NCBI GenBank assembly: GCA_022767345.1
Contig: JALEOD010000044.1
Coordinates: 62,001-126,000, forward strand
DNA from: Emergencia sp.
Lineage (GTDB): Bacteria > Bacillota > Clostridia > Peptostreptococcales > Anaerovoracaceae
Length of the DNA stretch: 64,000 nucleotides
Direction of reading: 5' to 3'
In this document: positions 15,676-22,751 of the stretch, piece by piece
Layout of the letters: each line of letters opens with the position of its first letter
How positions within the stretch are numbered: the first letter of the stretch is position 1
Program-made: the position numbers and the translations under genes
Notes under the pieces: generated by a model
Databases searched by the model: none
The model's input: the letters and a program-made list of their open reading frames with translations, nothing else
Told to the model about the DNA's origin: nothing

Positions 15676-16116
15676 ATGAGCGAGAAGACGACGAGAGGCT
15701 TATCGAAGATATTGGAACAGGTGAAAGACTGCAGCGAGGCGGATCAATTCATCGATGCCTATAAGGAACGGGAATTTACATATTTTTATGAATACCTGAA
15801 CTGGATGATTGGCGTAAAGGGTCTGACTACGGCAGAAATCGTTGCCGCCAGCGGAATCAGCCGCAACTATGTGTATAACATTTTAAATGGTGACAAGAAA
15901 AATCCCGGCAGAGATAAGGTGATTGCCCTTTGTATCGGTGCAGGGCTGAATTACAGTCAGACGCAGCGAGGCCTTGAAATCGCAAAAGCTGCGCCGCTGT
16001 ATCCTAAAGATGAACGGGACGTGCGGATTGCTGTGGCAATTAATAACGGAATACGCAGTGTGACGGAAGTGAACTTGCTGCTGGATCAGTGTGGTGTAGA
16101 GCCGCTGAAAATTTAA
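15676..16116 (+). CDS. HTH-domain protein divergent from the kinase
   Basis: The 146-residue protein has a helix-turn-helix at about residues 52-85 (TTAEIVAASGISRNYVYNIL, then NGDKKNPGRDKVIALCIGAGL), resembling Cro/CI-type repressors, and a C-terminal part rich in aliphatic residues. It shares a short intergenic region (83 bases) with the kinase gene, so it may regulate the kinase or be its substrate; this is inference. The start follows GGGAGTAAAAGTTT. A terminator lies just downstream. Confidence 0.75.
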   Translation: MSEKTTRGLSKILEQVKDCSEADQFIDAYKEREFTYFYEYLNWMIGVKGLTTAEIVAASGISRNYVYNILNGDKKNPGRDKVIALCIGAGLNYSQTQRGLEIAKAAPLYPKDERDVRIAVAINNGIRSVTEVNLLLDQCGVEPLKI

Positions 16117-16127
16117 CTATTAATAAA

Positions 16128-16155
16128 ACAGCCCTAAGGATGGGGCTGTTTTTTC
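16128..16155 (+). terminator. Terminator after the HTH gene
   Basis: ACAGCCC at 16128-16134 pairs with GGGGCTGT at 16142-16149 and runs into TTTTTT. Confidence 0.9.
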
Positions 16156-16232
16156 GTGCTGGCAGCACAACATTCCCAGAGCGCCTTTCTGTAAACTACA
16201 GGTAAAGGGGTATGGCAGAAGGAAGTGGTGCG

Positions 16233-16463
16233 CTATTTTTTAGTAGGGGGAACGAATTCCAGTAAATCTTCAATTTTGCAGTCCAGGGCTGTACATAAGC
16301 GGGCAAGCACATCGATGTCAAGTCTGGTAATTTGGTTGTTACAGTACTTGTTCAGCTGCGTGCGCTGCATATCGGCTCTGTGACTCAATTTGTTTTTACT
16401 GAGATTTCGTTCTTTTATCAATTCCGCTACTTTAATCTGAATTGTTCCGAATTCGTAATCCAT
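16233..16463 (-). CDS. Small Cro/CI-type transcriptional regulator
   Basis: The 76-residue protein is a single XRE-type HTH domain: IKVAELIKERNLSKNKLSHRA, then MQRTQLNKYCNN and LDIDVLARLCTALDCKIEDL. Such small repressors resemble the YozG/Tnp-region type with the final CKIEDLLEF signature. It is read away from the TM2 gene at 16601; the 137 bases between them probably hold both promoters and its operator. Its target is likely the following cluster, but that is inference. Confidence 0.85.
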   Translation of the reverse strand: MDYEFGTIQIKVAELIKERNLSKNKLSHRADMQRTQLNKYCNNQITRLDIDVLARLCTALDCKIEDLLEFVPPTKK

Positions 16464-16600
16464 AGGAACCGCCTTTCCGGATGATAAAAAAATATTGACA
16501 TGTATAGTGTAGCTGTATTAGAATGGTTTTATAACCTGTAAGAAATATTGTGTAAGAAGTTGCACTGTATAAAATAATTTTGATAGGAGATGTTAGAGTT

Positions 16601-16972
16601 ATGAGTGGAAATTGTCCGTTATGCGGGGCTCCGATGGAATCAGATACATGCAGTTATTGCGGATATACGAAAGAAAAAGAAGAACCGATGCTGACACAAT
16701 CAGTGGGTGTAAATGTTTCGCCAACGCCGGTGGTGCAGAATGTGGTAATTAATCAAACTTACCGTACATGCAGTGATAAGGATAGATGGATTGCACTGCT
16801 TCTTTGTGTTTTTCTAGGAGTATTCGGTGCTCATAGATTTTATGTTGGAGACATCAAGATGGGACTTCTTTATCTGTTTACTTGTGGCATTTTTGGTTTA
16901 GGCTGGCTTTATGATATCGTAAAGATTCTTCTTGGCTCATTTAGAGATAAATATGGATTCAAATTACAGTGA
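16601..16972 (+). CDS. Zinc-ribbon TM2-domain membrane protein
   Basis: The 123-residue protein starts with a zinc ribbon (CPLCGAP then CSYCGY, residues 4-25), has a Thr/Val-rich linker, and ends with a TM2 domain: CSDKDRWIALLLCVFLGVFGAHRFYVG and GLLYLFTCGIFGLGWLYDIVKIL, two membrane helices joined by a short turn. Its role is unknown; TM2 proteins often sit beside membrane-stress or secretion genes. The start at 16601 is the first ATG after TAGGAGATG. It ends 13 bases before the SPFH gene, so they are co-transcribed. Confidence 0.82.
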   Translation: MSGNCPLCGAPMESDTCSYCGYTKEKEEPMLTQSVGVNVSPTPVVQNVVINQTYRTCSDKDRWIALLLCVFLGVFGAHRFYVGDIKMGLLYLFTCGIFGLGWLYDIVKILLGSFRDKYGFKLQ

Positions 16973-16985
16973 AGAGGGAAATCAA

Positions 16986-17969
16986 ATGGGACTATTTGAT
17001 GTTGTAAAAGATCAATTTCTAGATGTAATTGAATATGTAGATGAAAGCAATAAGCTTGTCGTTATAAAGTTTCAAAGAAAAAGCGGGAATAATGAATTAA
17101 AACAGGGTTCAAAAGTTATTGTGAGAGAAGGACAAAGCGCAGTCTTTCTGAAGGGTGGACAGCTGGCTGATATTTTATCCCCGGGCACATATACGCTTAA
17201 TACAGGTAATCTGCCTGTGCTGTCGACTTTAGAAGGTTTTCCGTATTTATTTACCTCACCGGTGGTTGCAGATTTATATTTTGTGAGCACCAGACAATTT
17301 ATTGATAACAAATGGGCGACGAAAACACCGATTATGAAACGTGATAATGACTTTAATATGGTTCGTATCCGCTCATTCGGTAAATTTGCTTTTAGAATTA
17401 CAGATGTCAGTAAATTTATGCGGGAAATATTTGGCACTATGGGAATGACAAAAACTTATGATATTGTAGTCTATTTGTCATCTATGGTGACAGAAGCATT
17501 TTCTGTTGCAATTGGAGAAACGACTATGTCAGCTCTTGATTTAGCAGTGGAATATAGGTCGCTTGCATCCGTGATTCAGGAAAAACTGAATGAAAGAACG
17601 GGGGCTTTGGGAATTCAATTCAGCAATATCATCATAGAGAGCATTTCTCTTCCGGATGAAGTAGAAAAAATGATTGATGAGCAGTCAGGAATTGGTATGG
17701 CGCAGAAAGATATGCGTACATTTACCCAGTATCAGACGGCGCGTGCCATTAGAGATGCGTCCAAGCAAGAAGGCGGACTCGCCGGGCTTGGAGCAGGTAT
17801 TGCGTTGGGAAATCAGGTAATGAATACAGTGCAGGGCACTTTGCCGGATTCGAGTCAAAATAAATCTGGAAAAGCTGATATGCTGCGCGAGTTGAAAGCT
17901 TTGCTCGATGAAGGAATTTTAACTCAGGAAGAGTTTGAGACAGAGAAAAAGCAGATTCTGAAACAGTAG
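16986..17969 (+). CDS. SPFH-domain protein with C-terminal SHOCT domain (YdjI-like)
   Basis: The 327-residue protein contains an SPFH/band-7-like domain (about residues 20-260; key stretches VIVREGQSAVFLKGGQLADIL, SPGTYTLNTGNLP and RIRSFGKFAFRITD) of the type found in Bacillus YdjI, formerly annotated as virion core protein-like. The last 28 residues (LRELKALLDEGILTQEEFE) are a SHOCT motif. Such proteins scaffold membrane microdomains and in Bacillus recruit PspA. No PspA gene is adjacent here. A zinc-ribbon TM2 protein precedes and a zinc-ribbon Ltp protein follows. The start at 16986 follows GAGGGAAA. Confidence 0.85.
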   Translation: MGLFDVVKDQFLDVIEYVDESNKLVVIKFQRKSGNNELKQGSKVIVREGQSAVFLKGGQLADILSPGTYTLNTGNLPVLSTLEGFPYLFTSPVVADLYFVSTRQFIDNKWATKTPIMKRDNDFNMVRIRSFGKFAFRITDVSKFMREIFGTMGMTKTYDIVVYLSSMVTEAFSVAIGETTMSALDLAVEYRSLASVIQEKLNERTGALGIQFSNIIIESISLPDEVEKMIDEQSGIGMAQKDMRTFTQYQTARAIRDASKQEGGLAGLGAGIALGNQVMNTVQGTLPDSSQNKSGKADMLRELKALLDEGILTQEEFETEKKQILKQ

Positions 17970-18013
17970 TTCAGATATTTTTGAGAAAAATATACGACGA
18001 AAGGAAGAAAGAA

Positions 18014-18592
18014 ATGAGTAAAGAAAAAATGATGAAATGCAGCCACTGCGGGGCAGATATCGCAGCGGCAGCGAAAGTGTGTCCGGTATGCGGAGGAAAA
18101 AATAAGCGGCCAGTTTATAAGAGACCTTGGTTTATTGTTTTGATTATTGTGCTGCTAATTGGAATCGGTGGCATGGCAGGAAGCGATGATTCTACCGACA
18201 GCACTCAGAACAATTCTAACCAGGCTGTGGAAGAAAAAGTGTCTGAAGAGCCTATTCAGGAAGAGGAAGAAAAGAAACCTGAAGTCTCTAAAGAATTCCA
18301 AAACGCTCTTGCAAAGGCTGAATCTTACTCTGAAATAATGCATATGTCTAAACAAGCAATTTATGATCAGCTCGTTTCCGAATATGGCGAGCAGTTTTCT
18401 GAGGACGCTGCAGAATATGCAATGGAACATTTAAAAGCTGATTGGAAAGCAAATGCTCTTGCTAAAGCGAAGGAGTATCAGGATACGATGAGTATGTCAA
18501 AAGATGCGATTTATGACCAACTGATTTCTGAGTATGGTGAGAAATTTACTGAAAAACAGGCACAATATGCGATTGATCATTTAGATGATTAA
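18014..18592 (+). CDS. Zinc-ribbon membrane protein with two Ltp-type repeats
   Basis: The 192-residue protein has a zinc ribbon (CSHCGAD, CPVCGGK), a basic stretch, a membrane helix (FIVLIIVLLIGIGGM), an acidic Ser/Glu linker and two tandem repeats of about 48 residues. Each repeat has the form ALAKAESYSEIMHMSKQAIY, then DQLVSEYGE.F, then A..YA..HL. This matches the Ltp (host cell surface-exposed lipoprotein) repeat known from streptococcal phage TP-J34, where it blocks phage DNA injection; many non-phage proteins also carry it. The start at 18014 follows AAAGGAAGAAAG, 44 bases after the SPFH gene. Confidence 0.82.
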   Translation: MSKEKMMKCSHCGADIAAAAKVCPVCGGKNKRPVYKRPWFIVLIIVLLIGIGGMAGSDDSTDSTQNNSNQAVEEKVSEEPIQEEEEKKPEVSKEFQNALAKAESYSEIMHMSKQAIYDQLVSEYGEQFSEDAAEYAMEHLKADWKANALAKAKEYQDTMSMSKDAIYDQLISEYGEKFTEKQAQYAIDHLDD

Positions 18593-18651
18593 TTGAAAAA
18601 CCAATATGAATTAAAAAATGGGCCATCACAACGAGAAATAGTTGTCCATTA

Positions 18652-18675
18652 GGGCGATAGTCCTTTTGGTGCCCT
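18652..18675 (+). other. Small inverted repeat after the Ltp gene
   Basis: AGGGC and GCCCT flank a 14-base loop. It has no T tract and could be a degenerate terminator. Confidence 0.35.
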
Positions 18676-18707
18676 AAACAATCGTGTGGATACTGAAGTA
18701 GAGAAAG

Positions 18708-18750
18708 AAGAGCACCGGAAGCCAGATGAGAGGTTCGAGGTGCTCTTTTA
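18708..18750. terminator. Terminator between the Ltp gene and the transposase remnant
   Basis: AAGAGCACC at 18708-18716 pairs perfectly with GGTGCTCTT at 18739-18747, followed by TTTAAA. It can serve the plus-strand cluster. Confidence 0.75.
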
Positions 18751-18835
18751 AATTCATAGATTTTGTTTTGGATACTCAGGAGGCTCAGCCTGCAGCTTTA
18801 GCATGGCGACAGTTTCTGAACTGAGTTCTGCAATA

Positions 18836-19216
18836 TCAAGGTCTGCGGTTGTTTGATGTGGCAGAGACTGCCAGAAATTTAAAACTTCTTGGTAATGTGA
18901 GACTGTGAAGAAAAGTCTCAACAGGATTGTTATTTTTATGACTGTTTGGTATAATCCCGAAAGAAAGACGCTTGTTTTCTGAAAGATTCAGAGAAAGTTT
19001 TAATTCCTCTGTTTTCTCGGCTTCTGTGTAAATTTGTGCCTGCTCCCTTCCCCATAGAAGAACCTTTCCTCTATTGAAATCATGCTGGGGAAGCAGACTT
19101 TCCATACTTCCGAGTTTTGCTACAATGCGGGAAGTGCTTTTGCCCCTTTCATTGCGGTATGCTTTTGTAATATATACCTGCTCTGCGGACTTTGATTTTG
19201 AAATGATGGCTCTCAT
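18836..19216 (-). pseudogene. IS1634-type transposase remnant (N-terminal fragment)
   Basis: The 126-residue frame starts like IS1634-family transposases: VYITKAYRNERGKSTSRIV, then AKLGSMESL and a DFNRGKVLLWGREQAQIYTEA helix. Those enzymes are about 500-600 residues long, so only the first fifth is present. After LSENKRLSFG the frame turns into unrelated residues (NSHKNNNPVETFLHSLTLPRSF), which suggests a deletion or frameshift. No catalytic DDE region and no clear terminal inverted repeats are seen. It is a dead relic lying between two accessory regions. Confidence 0.6.
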
Positions 19217-19499
19217 TTTTACTACCCCCGCTATTGTTATATCGTAAATACGACAAAAATGCTACAAAATATTTTAAAAAATTTGATAAAAAAGAAAGCC
19301 GTTGCAAGGATTACGGCGTTTTTAAAATGATTTAGCTGTCAAATTCCTGGTTATATCGCTATTTTGATTTTATTGTTTTTTAATAATAAAATATTTAAAA
19401 AAGAGTATTTTAAGTAAGTGATTTTTTTCTTCTCCTAAAAACTTCTGTGCAGCTTGATTGTGAAATCTGTCACTGCTGTGTGAAATCTATTCAGGATTA
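19217..19499. other. AT-rich intergenic stretch
   Basis: No gene is visible. A GCCGT...ACGGC hairpin followed by GTTTTT at about 19298-19322 may be a terminator left from a lost gene. Confidence 0.4.
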
Positions 19500-19528
19500 T
19501 TTACAAAGGTGGACAAATGTGGTAAACT
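19500..19528 (+). promoter_or_regulatory. Candidate promoter upstream of the polysaccharide exporter
   Basis: TTTACA at 19500-19505 and TAAACT at 19523-19528 are 17 bases apart. It lies ahead of the gene remnant at 19594 and about 265 bases before the permease gene, which has no nearer good promoter. Confidence 0.55.
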
Positions 19529-19593
19529 GATACGGAATATTGATAGGTGAATTGTAGTTTTTTATTGAAATTTGAAACTGCCTTTAATAATAG

Positions 19594-19761
19594 GATGTAT
19601 TCCCCGACAATTATTTTGCAGCTAACGCAGAAAGTGTAATTTCAGATAAAAAGTCGTACTATTATTTGCACGATTACAAAGAATATATCAAAGAAAATCA
19701 AAGTGCGGTTTTGCTGCCTGTACATAACACGAAAGATTCCAGGAAAGAGTTGAAACAATAA
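19594..19761 (+). pseudogene. C-terminal remnant of an unidentified gene
   Basis: From 19594 to a TAA at 19759-19761 one frame reads like the end of a genuine protein: DVFPDNYFAANAESVISD, then KKSYYYLHDYKEYIKE and NQSAVLLPVHNTKDSRKELK. It has no start codon and an in-frame TAG just before. Codon choice looks like that of neighbours. It is probably the tail of a gene whose front was deleted; a ribosome site and GTG of the permease follow 33 bases later. The family is not recognised. Confidence 0.45.
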
Positions 19762-19794
19762 ATTATAATCAATTTATTGAAGAGAGGTTAATTT

Positions 19795-20601
19795 GTGAAC
19801 ACAATAAAAGAGATAATAAAAGACCATTATGATTACAGAAAGCAATTATTCAAACTTGCTAAAACAGAAATTATTAAGACTTATAAAGGTGCAGCCCTTG
19901 GTTGGTCTTGGGCAATCATACGACCGGCAATTCAAATCTTTGTATTTTGGTTTGCTTTTTCTATCGGCCTTAGAAGTGGAAAACCAGTAGAAGGGTATCC
20001 ATTCTTTTTGTGGCTTATTGCAGGTATGATACCATGGTTTTATATGAAAGACATGATTCAGGGAGGAGCTTCCTGTCTCAGGCGTCATACACATCTGATT
20101 ACAAAGATTAAATTTCCTATATCTACAATACCGACTTTTGTGAGTATGTCTCTGTTTGTGGTTCACATTGTACTGATTATTATAGTTATTTTAATTTATA
20201 TGGCTTTTGGGTATATGCCGGATATCTATTATCTTCAGTTGCCCTTTTATATGGCATTGATGTTCTTTTTCTTTACAGCATGGGGACTTTTTGCAGGAGT
20301 TTTATCAGCTATGAGCAGAGATTTCCTCAATCTGGTGAAAGCACTTACAACGGCATTGTTTTGGATGAGCGGGATTTTATATAATGTCAATACAATTAAA
20401 ATTAGCTGGCTAAGAACAGTTTTACTCTATAATCCGATTACTTTAATAGATAACGGATTCCGAAATTGTTTTATTTATAAGAAGTGGTTTTGGGAAGCAC
20501 CGCAGGAGATGTTGAATTTTGTTATTGTCTATGCGGTTATGGGTTTCTTGGCAATCTGGGCGTATAGAAAGCTGCGAAAAGATATTCCAGATGTATTATA
20601 A
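19795..20601 (+). CDS. Polysaccharide/teichoic acid ABC transporter permease
   Basis: The 268-residue membrane protein belongs to the ABC-2 permease group of TagG/Wzm/RfbA type, with about six hydrophobic segments. The N-terminal motif LAKTEIIKTYKGAALGWSW and the region NLVKALTTALFWMSGILYN are characteristic. It would export an undecaprenyl-linked polymer with the ATPase encoded next. The start is GTG at 19795 after GAGAGGTTAATTT. It forms a tight operon with the ATPase (14 bases) and an LCP enzyme, so the polymer is probably attached to the cell wall. Confidence 0.9.
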   Translation: MNTIKEIIKDHYDYRKQLFKLAKTEIIKTYKGAALGWSWAIIRPAIQIFVFWFAFSIGLRSGKPVEGYPFFLWLIAGMIPWFYMKDMIQGGASCLRRHTHLITKIKFPISTIPTFVSMSLFVVHIVLIIIVILIYMAFGYMPDIYYLQLPFYMALMFFFFTAWGLFAGVLSAMSRDFLNLVKALTTALFWMSGILYNVNTIKISWLRTVLLYNPITLIDNGFRNCFIYKKWFWEAPQEMLNFVIVYAVMGFLAIWAYRKLRKDIPDVL

Positions 20602-20615
20602 GGAAAGAGGTCTAC

Positions 20616-21392
20616 ATGAGTAAGGTAACCATAGAGTTTAAGAATGTTACAAAACAGTATAAATTGTATAAAAATGATAAGCAGCGTTTTAAGGCGATTT
20701 TTTCAAAGAAAATTAAGCCGAAGATTAAAAAGGCAATTGATGACGTTTCCTTTACCATCGAAAAGGGAGAAAGTGTTGCTTTATTTGGTCGCAATGGTGC
20801 GGGGAAATCTACGCTTTTAAAAATGATTACGGGTGTCACCTATCCTACAAAGGGAGAAATTATTGTTGACGGTAGAGTTAGTGCTTTGTTGGAATTGACA
20901 GCAGGGTTTGATCCGGATTTTACCGGCAGAGAGAATATATTTTTTCGAGGGCAGTTGCTTGGAATAGAAGATGCGGAGATAAGAACGTTAGAGCCTGGAA
21001 TTATTGAATTTGCTGATTTAGGTGATTATATTGATCAGCCTGTCAGAACTTATTCCAGCGGTATGAAAGCTAGATTGGGCTTTGCTATTAATGCCAATAT
21101 AAAGCCTGAGATATTAATTGTTGATGAAGCATTGAGCGTAGGCGATAAGGAGTTTAGGCTGAAATGTAATCGGAAAATAAAAGAAGTTCTCAGCGATGGT
21201 GATTCTACCTTTTTATTTGTAACCCACTCCACAAAGGTAGCCAAGAATTTCTGTAAACGAGGAATTGTGCTGAAGCAGGGCAAAATTTTGTTTGATGGAG
21301 AAATTCAGGATGCCATAGAGTTTTATGAAGCGCTTCCTGAACAGATGCGGGAAGTGCAAAAACGCAAGGAGAACAAAAGGGTTTTAGACTAA
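20616..21392 (+). CDS. Polysaccharide/teichoic acid ABC transporter ATPase
   Basis: The 258-residue protein has Walker A GRNGAGKST (about residues 55-63), signature YSSGMKARLGF and Walker B EILIVDEALSVGD, with the V-D-E-x-L-x-V-G-D sequence typical of TagH/Wzt. An LCP gene follows 16 bases later. The protein stops soon after the H-loop region (FVTHS), so it lacks the C-terminal sugar-binding domain of long Wzt proteins; the exporter is probably not selective for a chain-end cap. Confidence 0.92.
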   Translation: MSKVTIEFKNVTKQYKLYKNDKQRFKAIFSKKIKPKIKKAIDDVSFTIEKGESVALFGRNGAGKSTLLKMITGVTYPTKGEIIVDGRVSALLELTAGFDPDFTGRENIFFRGQLLGIEDAEIRTLEPGIIEFADLGDYIDQPVRTYSSGMKARLGFAINANIKPEILIVDEALSVGDKEFRLKCNRKIKEVLSDGDSTFLFVTHSTKVAKNFCKRGIVLKQGKILFDGEIQDAIEFYEALPEQMREVQKRKENKRVLD

Positions 21393-21407
21393 AAGGAGTG
21401 ATGAAGC

Positions 21408-22724
21408 ATGGCAAGACGTCGAAATGAAATCTTTTCACACAACAATAAGTACGAAGGAAATGTTTTTAAGAAATTTGGACGATGGTTTGGAAGGCTGAGA
21501 GGCTGGCAGAAGGGGATTTTTATCGCATTGATAGTGATTCTTCTTACCGTAGCCAGTGTGGCTGGATATGTTATTTCAAAGCTAGACAAAATCGACCGGC
21601 TGAATCTTGATGAGAAGGAGCTGTCTTGTGTAGATGTGGACGGTTATATCAATATTCTGCTGCTGGGTGTTGACAGCCGGGATATGGAAGATATCCAGGG
21701 CTCCGGCGCAGATGCTATTATGATTTTAAGTATTAAAGAAGAGACTGGTGAAGTCAAACTGATGAGTGTATATCGTGATACTTATTTGAAGTTTGGCAAT
21801 ACAGATACTTATGGTAAAATTACTGATGCTAACAGAATCGGCGGACCTGCCATGATGATCCAGTCTTTAAATCAGGCAATGGATTTGAATATCAGCAAGT
21901 TCGTTGTGGTGAATTTTAAGGCGGTATCTGATCTGGTCAACGCTGTGGGCGGTATTACCGTCGATGTGCAGGAAGAAGAGATTCAGCAGCTGAACAAATA
22001 TACTGTGCAGACTGCGAATAATATCGGTCAGAAGACCTATAAACTGGTGGAAGCAGCAGGAGAGCAGACCATAGAGGGGGTACAGGCAGTTTCCTACGGC
22101 AGAATCCGTAAGGGTGTAGGCGATGACTATAAGCGTACTGAACGCATGAGAATCGTTTTGACTAAAGTCTTTGAAAAATTAAAGACGATGAATATAGGCA
22201 AGCTTGACAATCTTTTGGATATGATGCTGCCGCAGGTGCAGACCAATCTTTCCAACAACGATATGCTGGGACTTGCGATGCGTCTTGCAAACTTTAACAT
22301 CAAGAGCGGTGCCGGATGGCCATATAATGTAACCGGCGGCTATATCAACGGCATTTCTTATGTGTTCCCGGAAGACTTGGCAGAGAATACGACAAAATTG
22401 CACCAGGAAATGTTTAATCAGGCGGATTATGTACCGTCAGAGACTGTTCAGAATATCAGTGCGACGATTGTCAATAATATCGGTTCGTCTGTAACAGGTC
22501 AGAAACCGATTGATACAGGAACCAGTTCCAGTGCGCCTGAAGAAGAACCGGGACAAACTCCGGAGCCGACACCGTCACAAAAACCGAATCCGGAGCCGAC
22601 GCCGGACCCAGAACCGAATCCAGAACCGACGCCGGATCCAGAGCCGGACCCAGAGCCAACACCGGACCCGGAACCAACGCCAGAGCCAACACCGGACCCG
22701 GGTACAGATAGTTCACAATCATAA
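21408..22724 (+). CDS. LytR-CpsA-Psr family wall polymer ligase with Pro/Glu tail
   Basis: The 438-residue protein has a basic cytoplasmic N-terminus, one membrane helix (about residues 36-56, GIFIALIVILLTVASVAGYV) and an extracellular LCP domain with INILLLGVDSRD, MSVYRDTYL, LNQAMDLNISKFVVV and YGRIRKGVGDDYKRTERMR, the arginine-rich lipid-pyrophosphate pocket. LCP enzymes join secondary polymers to peptidoglycan. The last 60 residues are a run of Pro-Glu-Pro-Thr-Pro-Asp repeats, likely a wall-spanning stalk. Its place after the ABC exporter suggests that they act on the same polymer. Confidence 0.92.
   Translation: MARRRNEIFSHNNKYEGNVFKKFGRWFGRLRGWQKGIFIALIVILLTVASVAGYVISKLDKIDRLNLDEKELSCVDVDGYINILLLGVDSRDMEDIQGSGADAIMILSIKEETGEVKLMSVYRDTYLKFGNTDTYGKITDANRIGGPAMMIQSLNQAMDLNISKFVVVNFKAVSDLVNAVGGITVDVQEEEIQQLNKYTVQTANNIGQKTYKLVEAAGEQTIEGVQAVSYGRIRKGVGDDYKRTERMRIVLTKVFEKLKTMNIGKLDNLLDMMLPQVQTNLSNNDMLGLAMRLANFNIKSGAGWPYNVTGGYINGISYVFPEDLAENTTKLHQEMFNQADYVPSETVQNISATIVNNIGSSVTGQKPIDTGTSSSAPEEEPGQTPEPTPSQKPNPEPTPDPEPNPEPTPDPEPDPEPTPDPEPTPEPTPDPGTDSSQS
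22555..22702 (+). repeat. Tandem codon repeats for the Pro-Glu-Pro-Thr-Pro-Asp tail
   Basis: Units of 12-24 bases built on CCGGACCCAGAACC-like sequence recur about eight times. They encode the P-x-P tail of the LCP protein and are likely to vary in number by slippage while keeping the frame. Confidence 0.7.
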
Positions 22725-22751
22725 ATGGTATATAGAAAGAAGGAGAGAGAA

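Noticed and set aside
16932..16985. Upstream extension of the SPFH gene into the TM2 gene
   Set aside because: The ATG at 16986 has a good GAGGGAAA site; the extension overlaps the TM2 coding end and is not family-like.
18652..18748. Further copy of the GCACCAT palindrome near the Ltp gene
   Set aside because: The hairpin there has AAGAGCACC/GGTGCTCTT arms and lacks the ATGGTGC core and loop.
22725..22751. T-box leader for thrS
   Set aside because: Only 27 bases separate the LCP stop from the thrS start, too short for a T-box.
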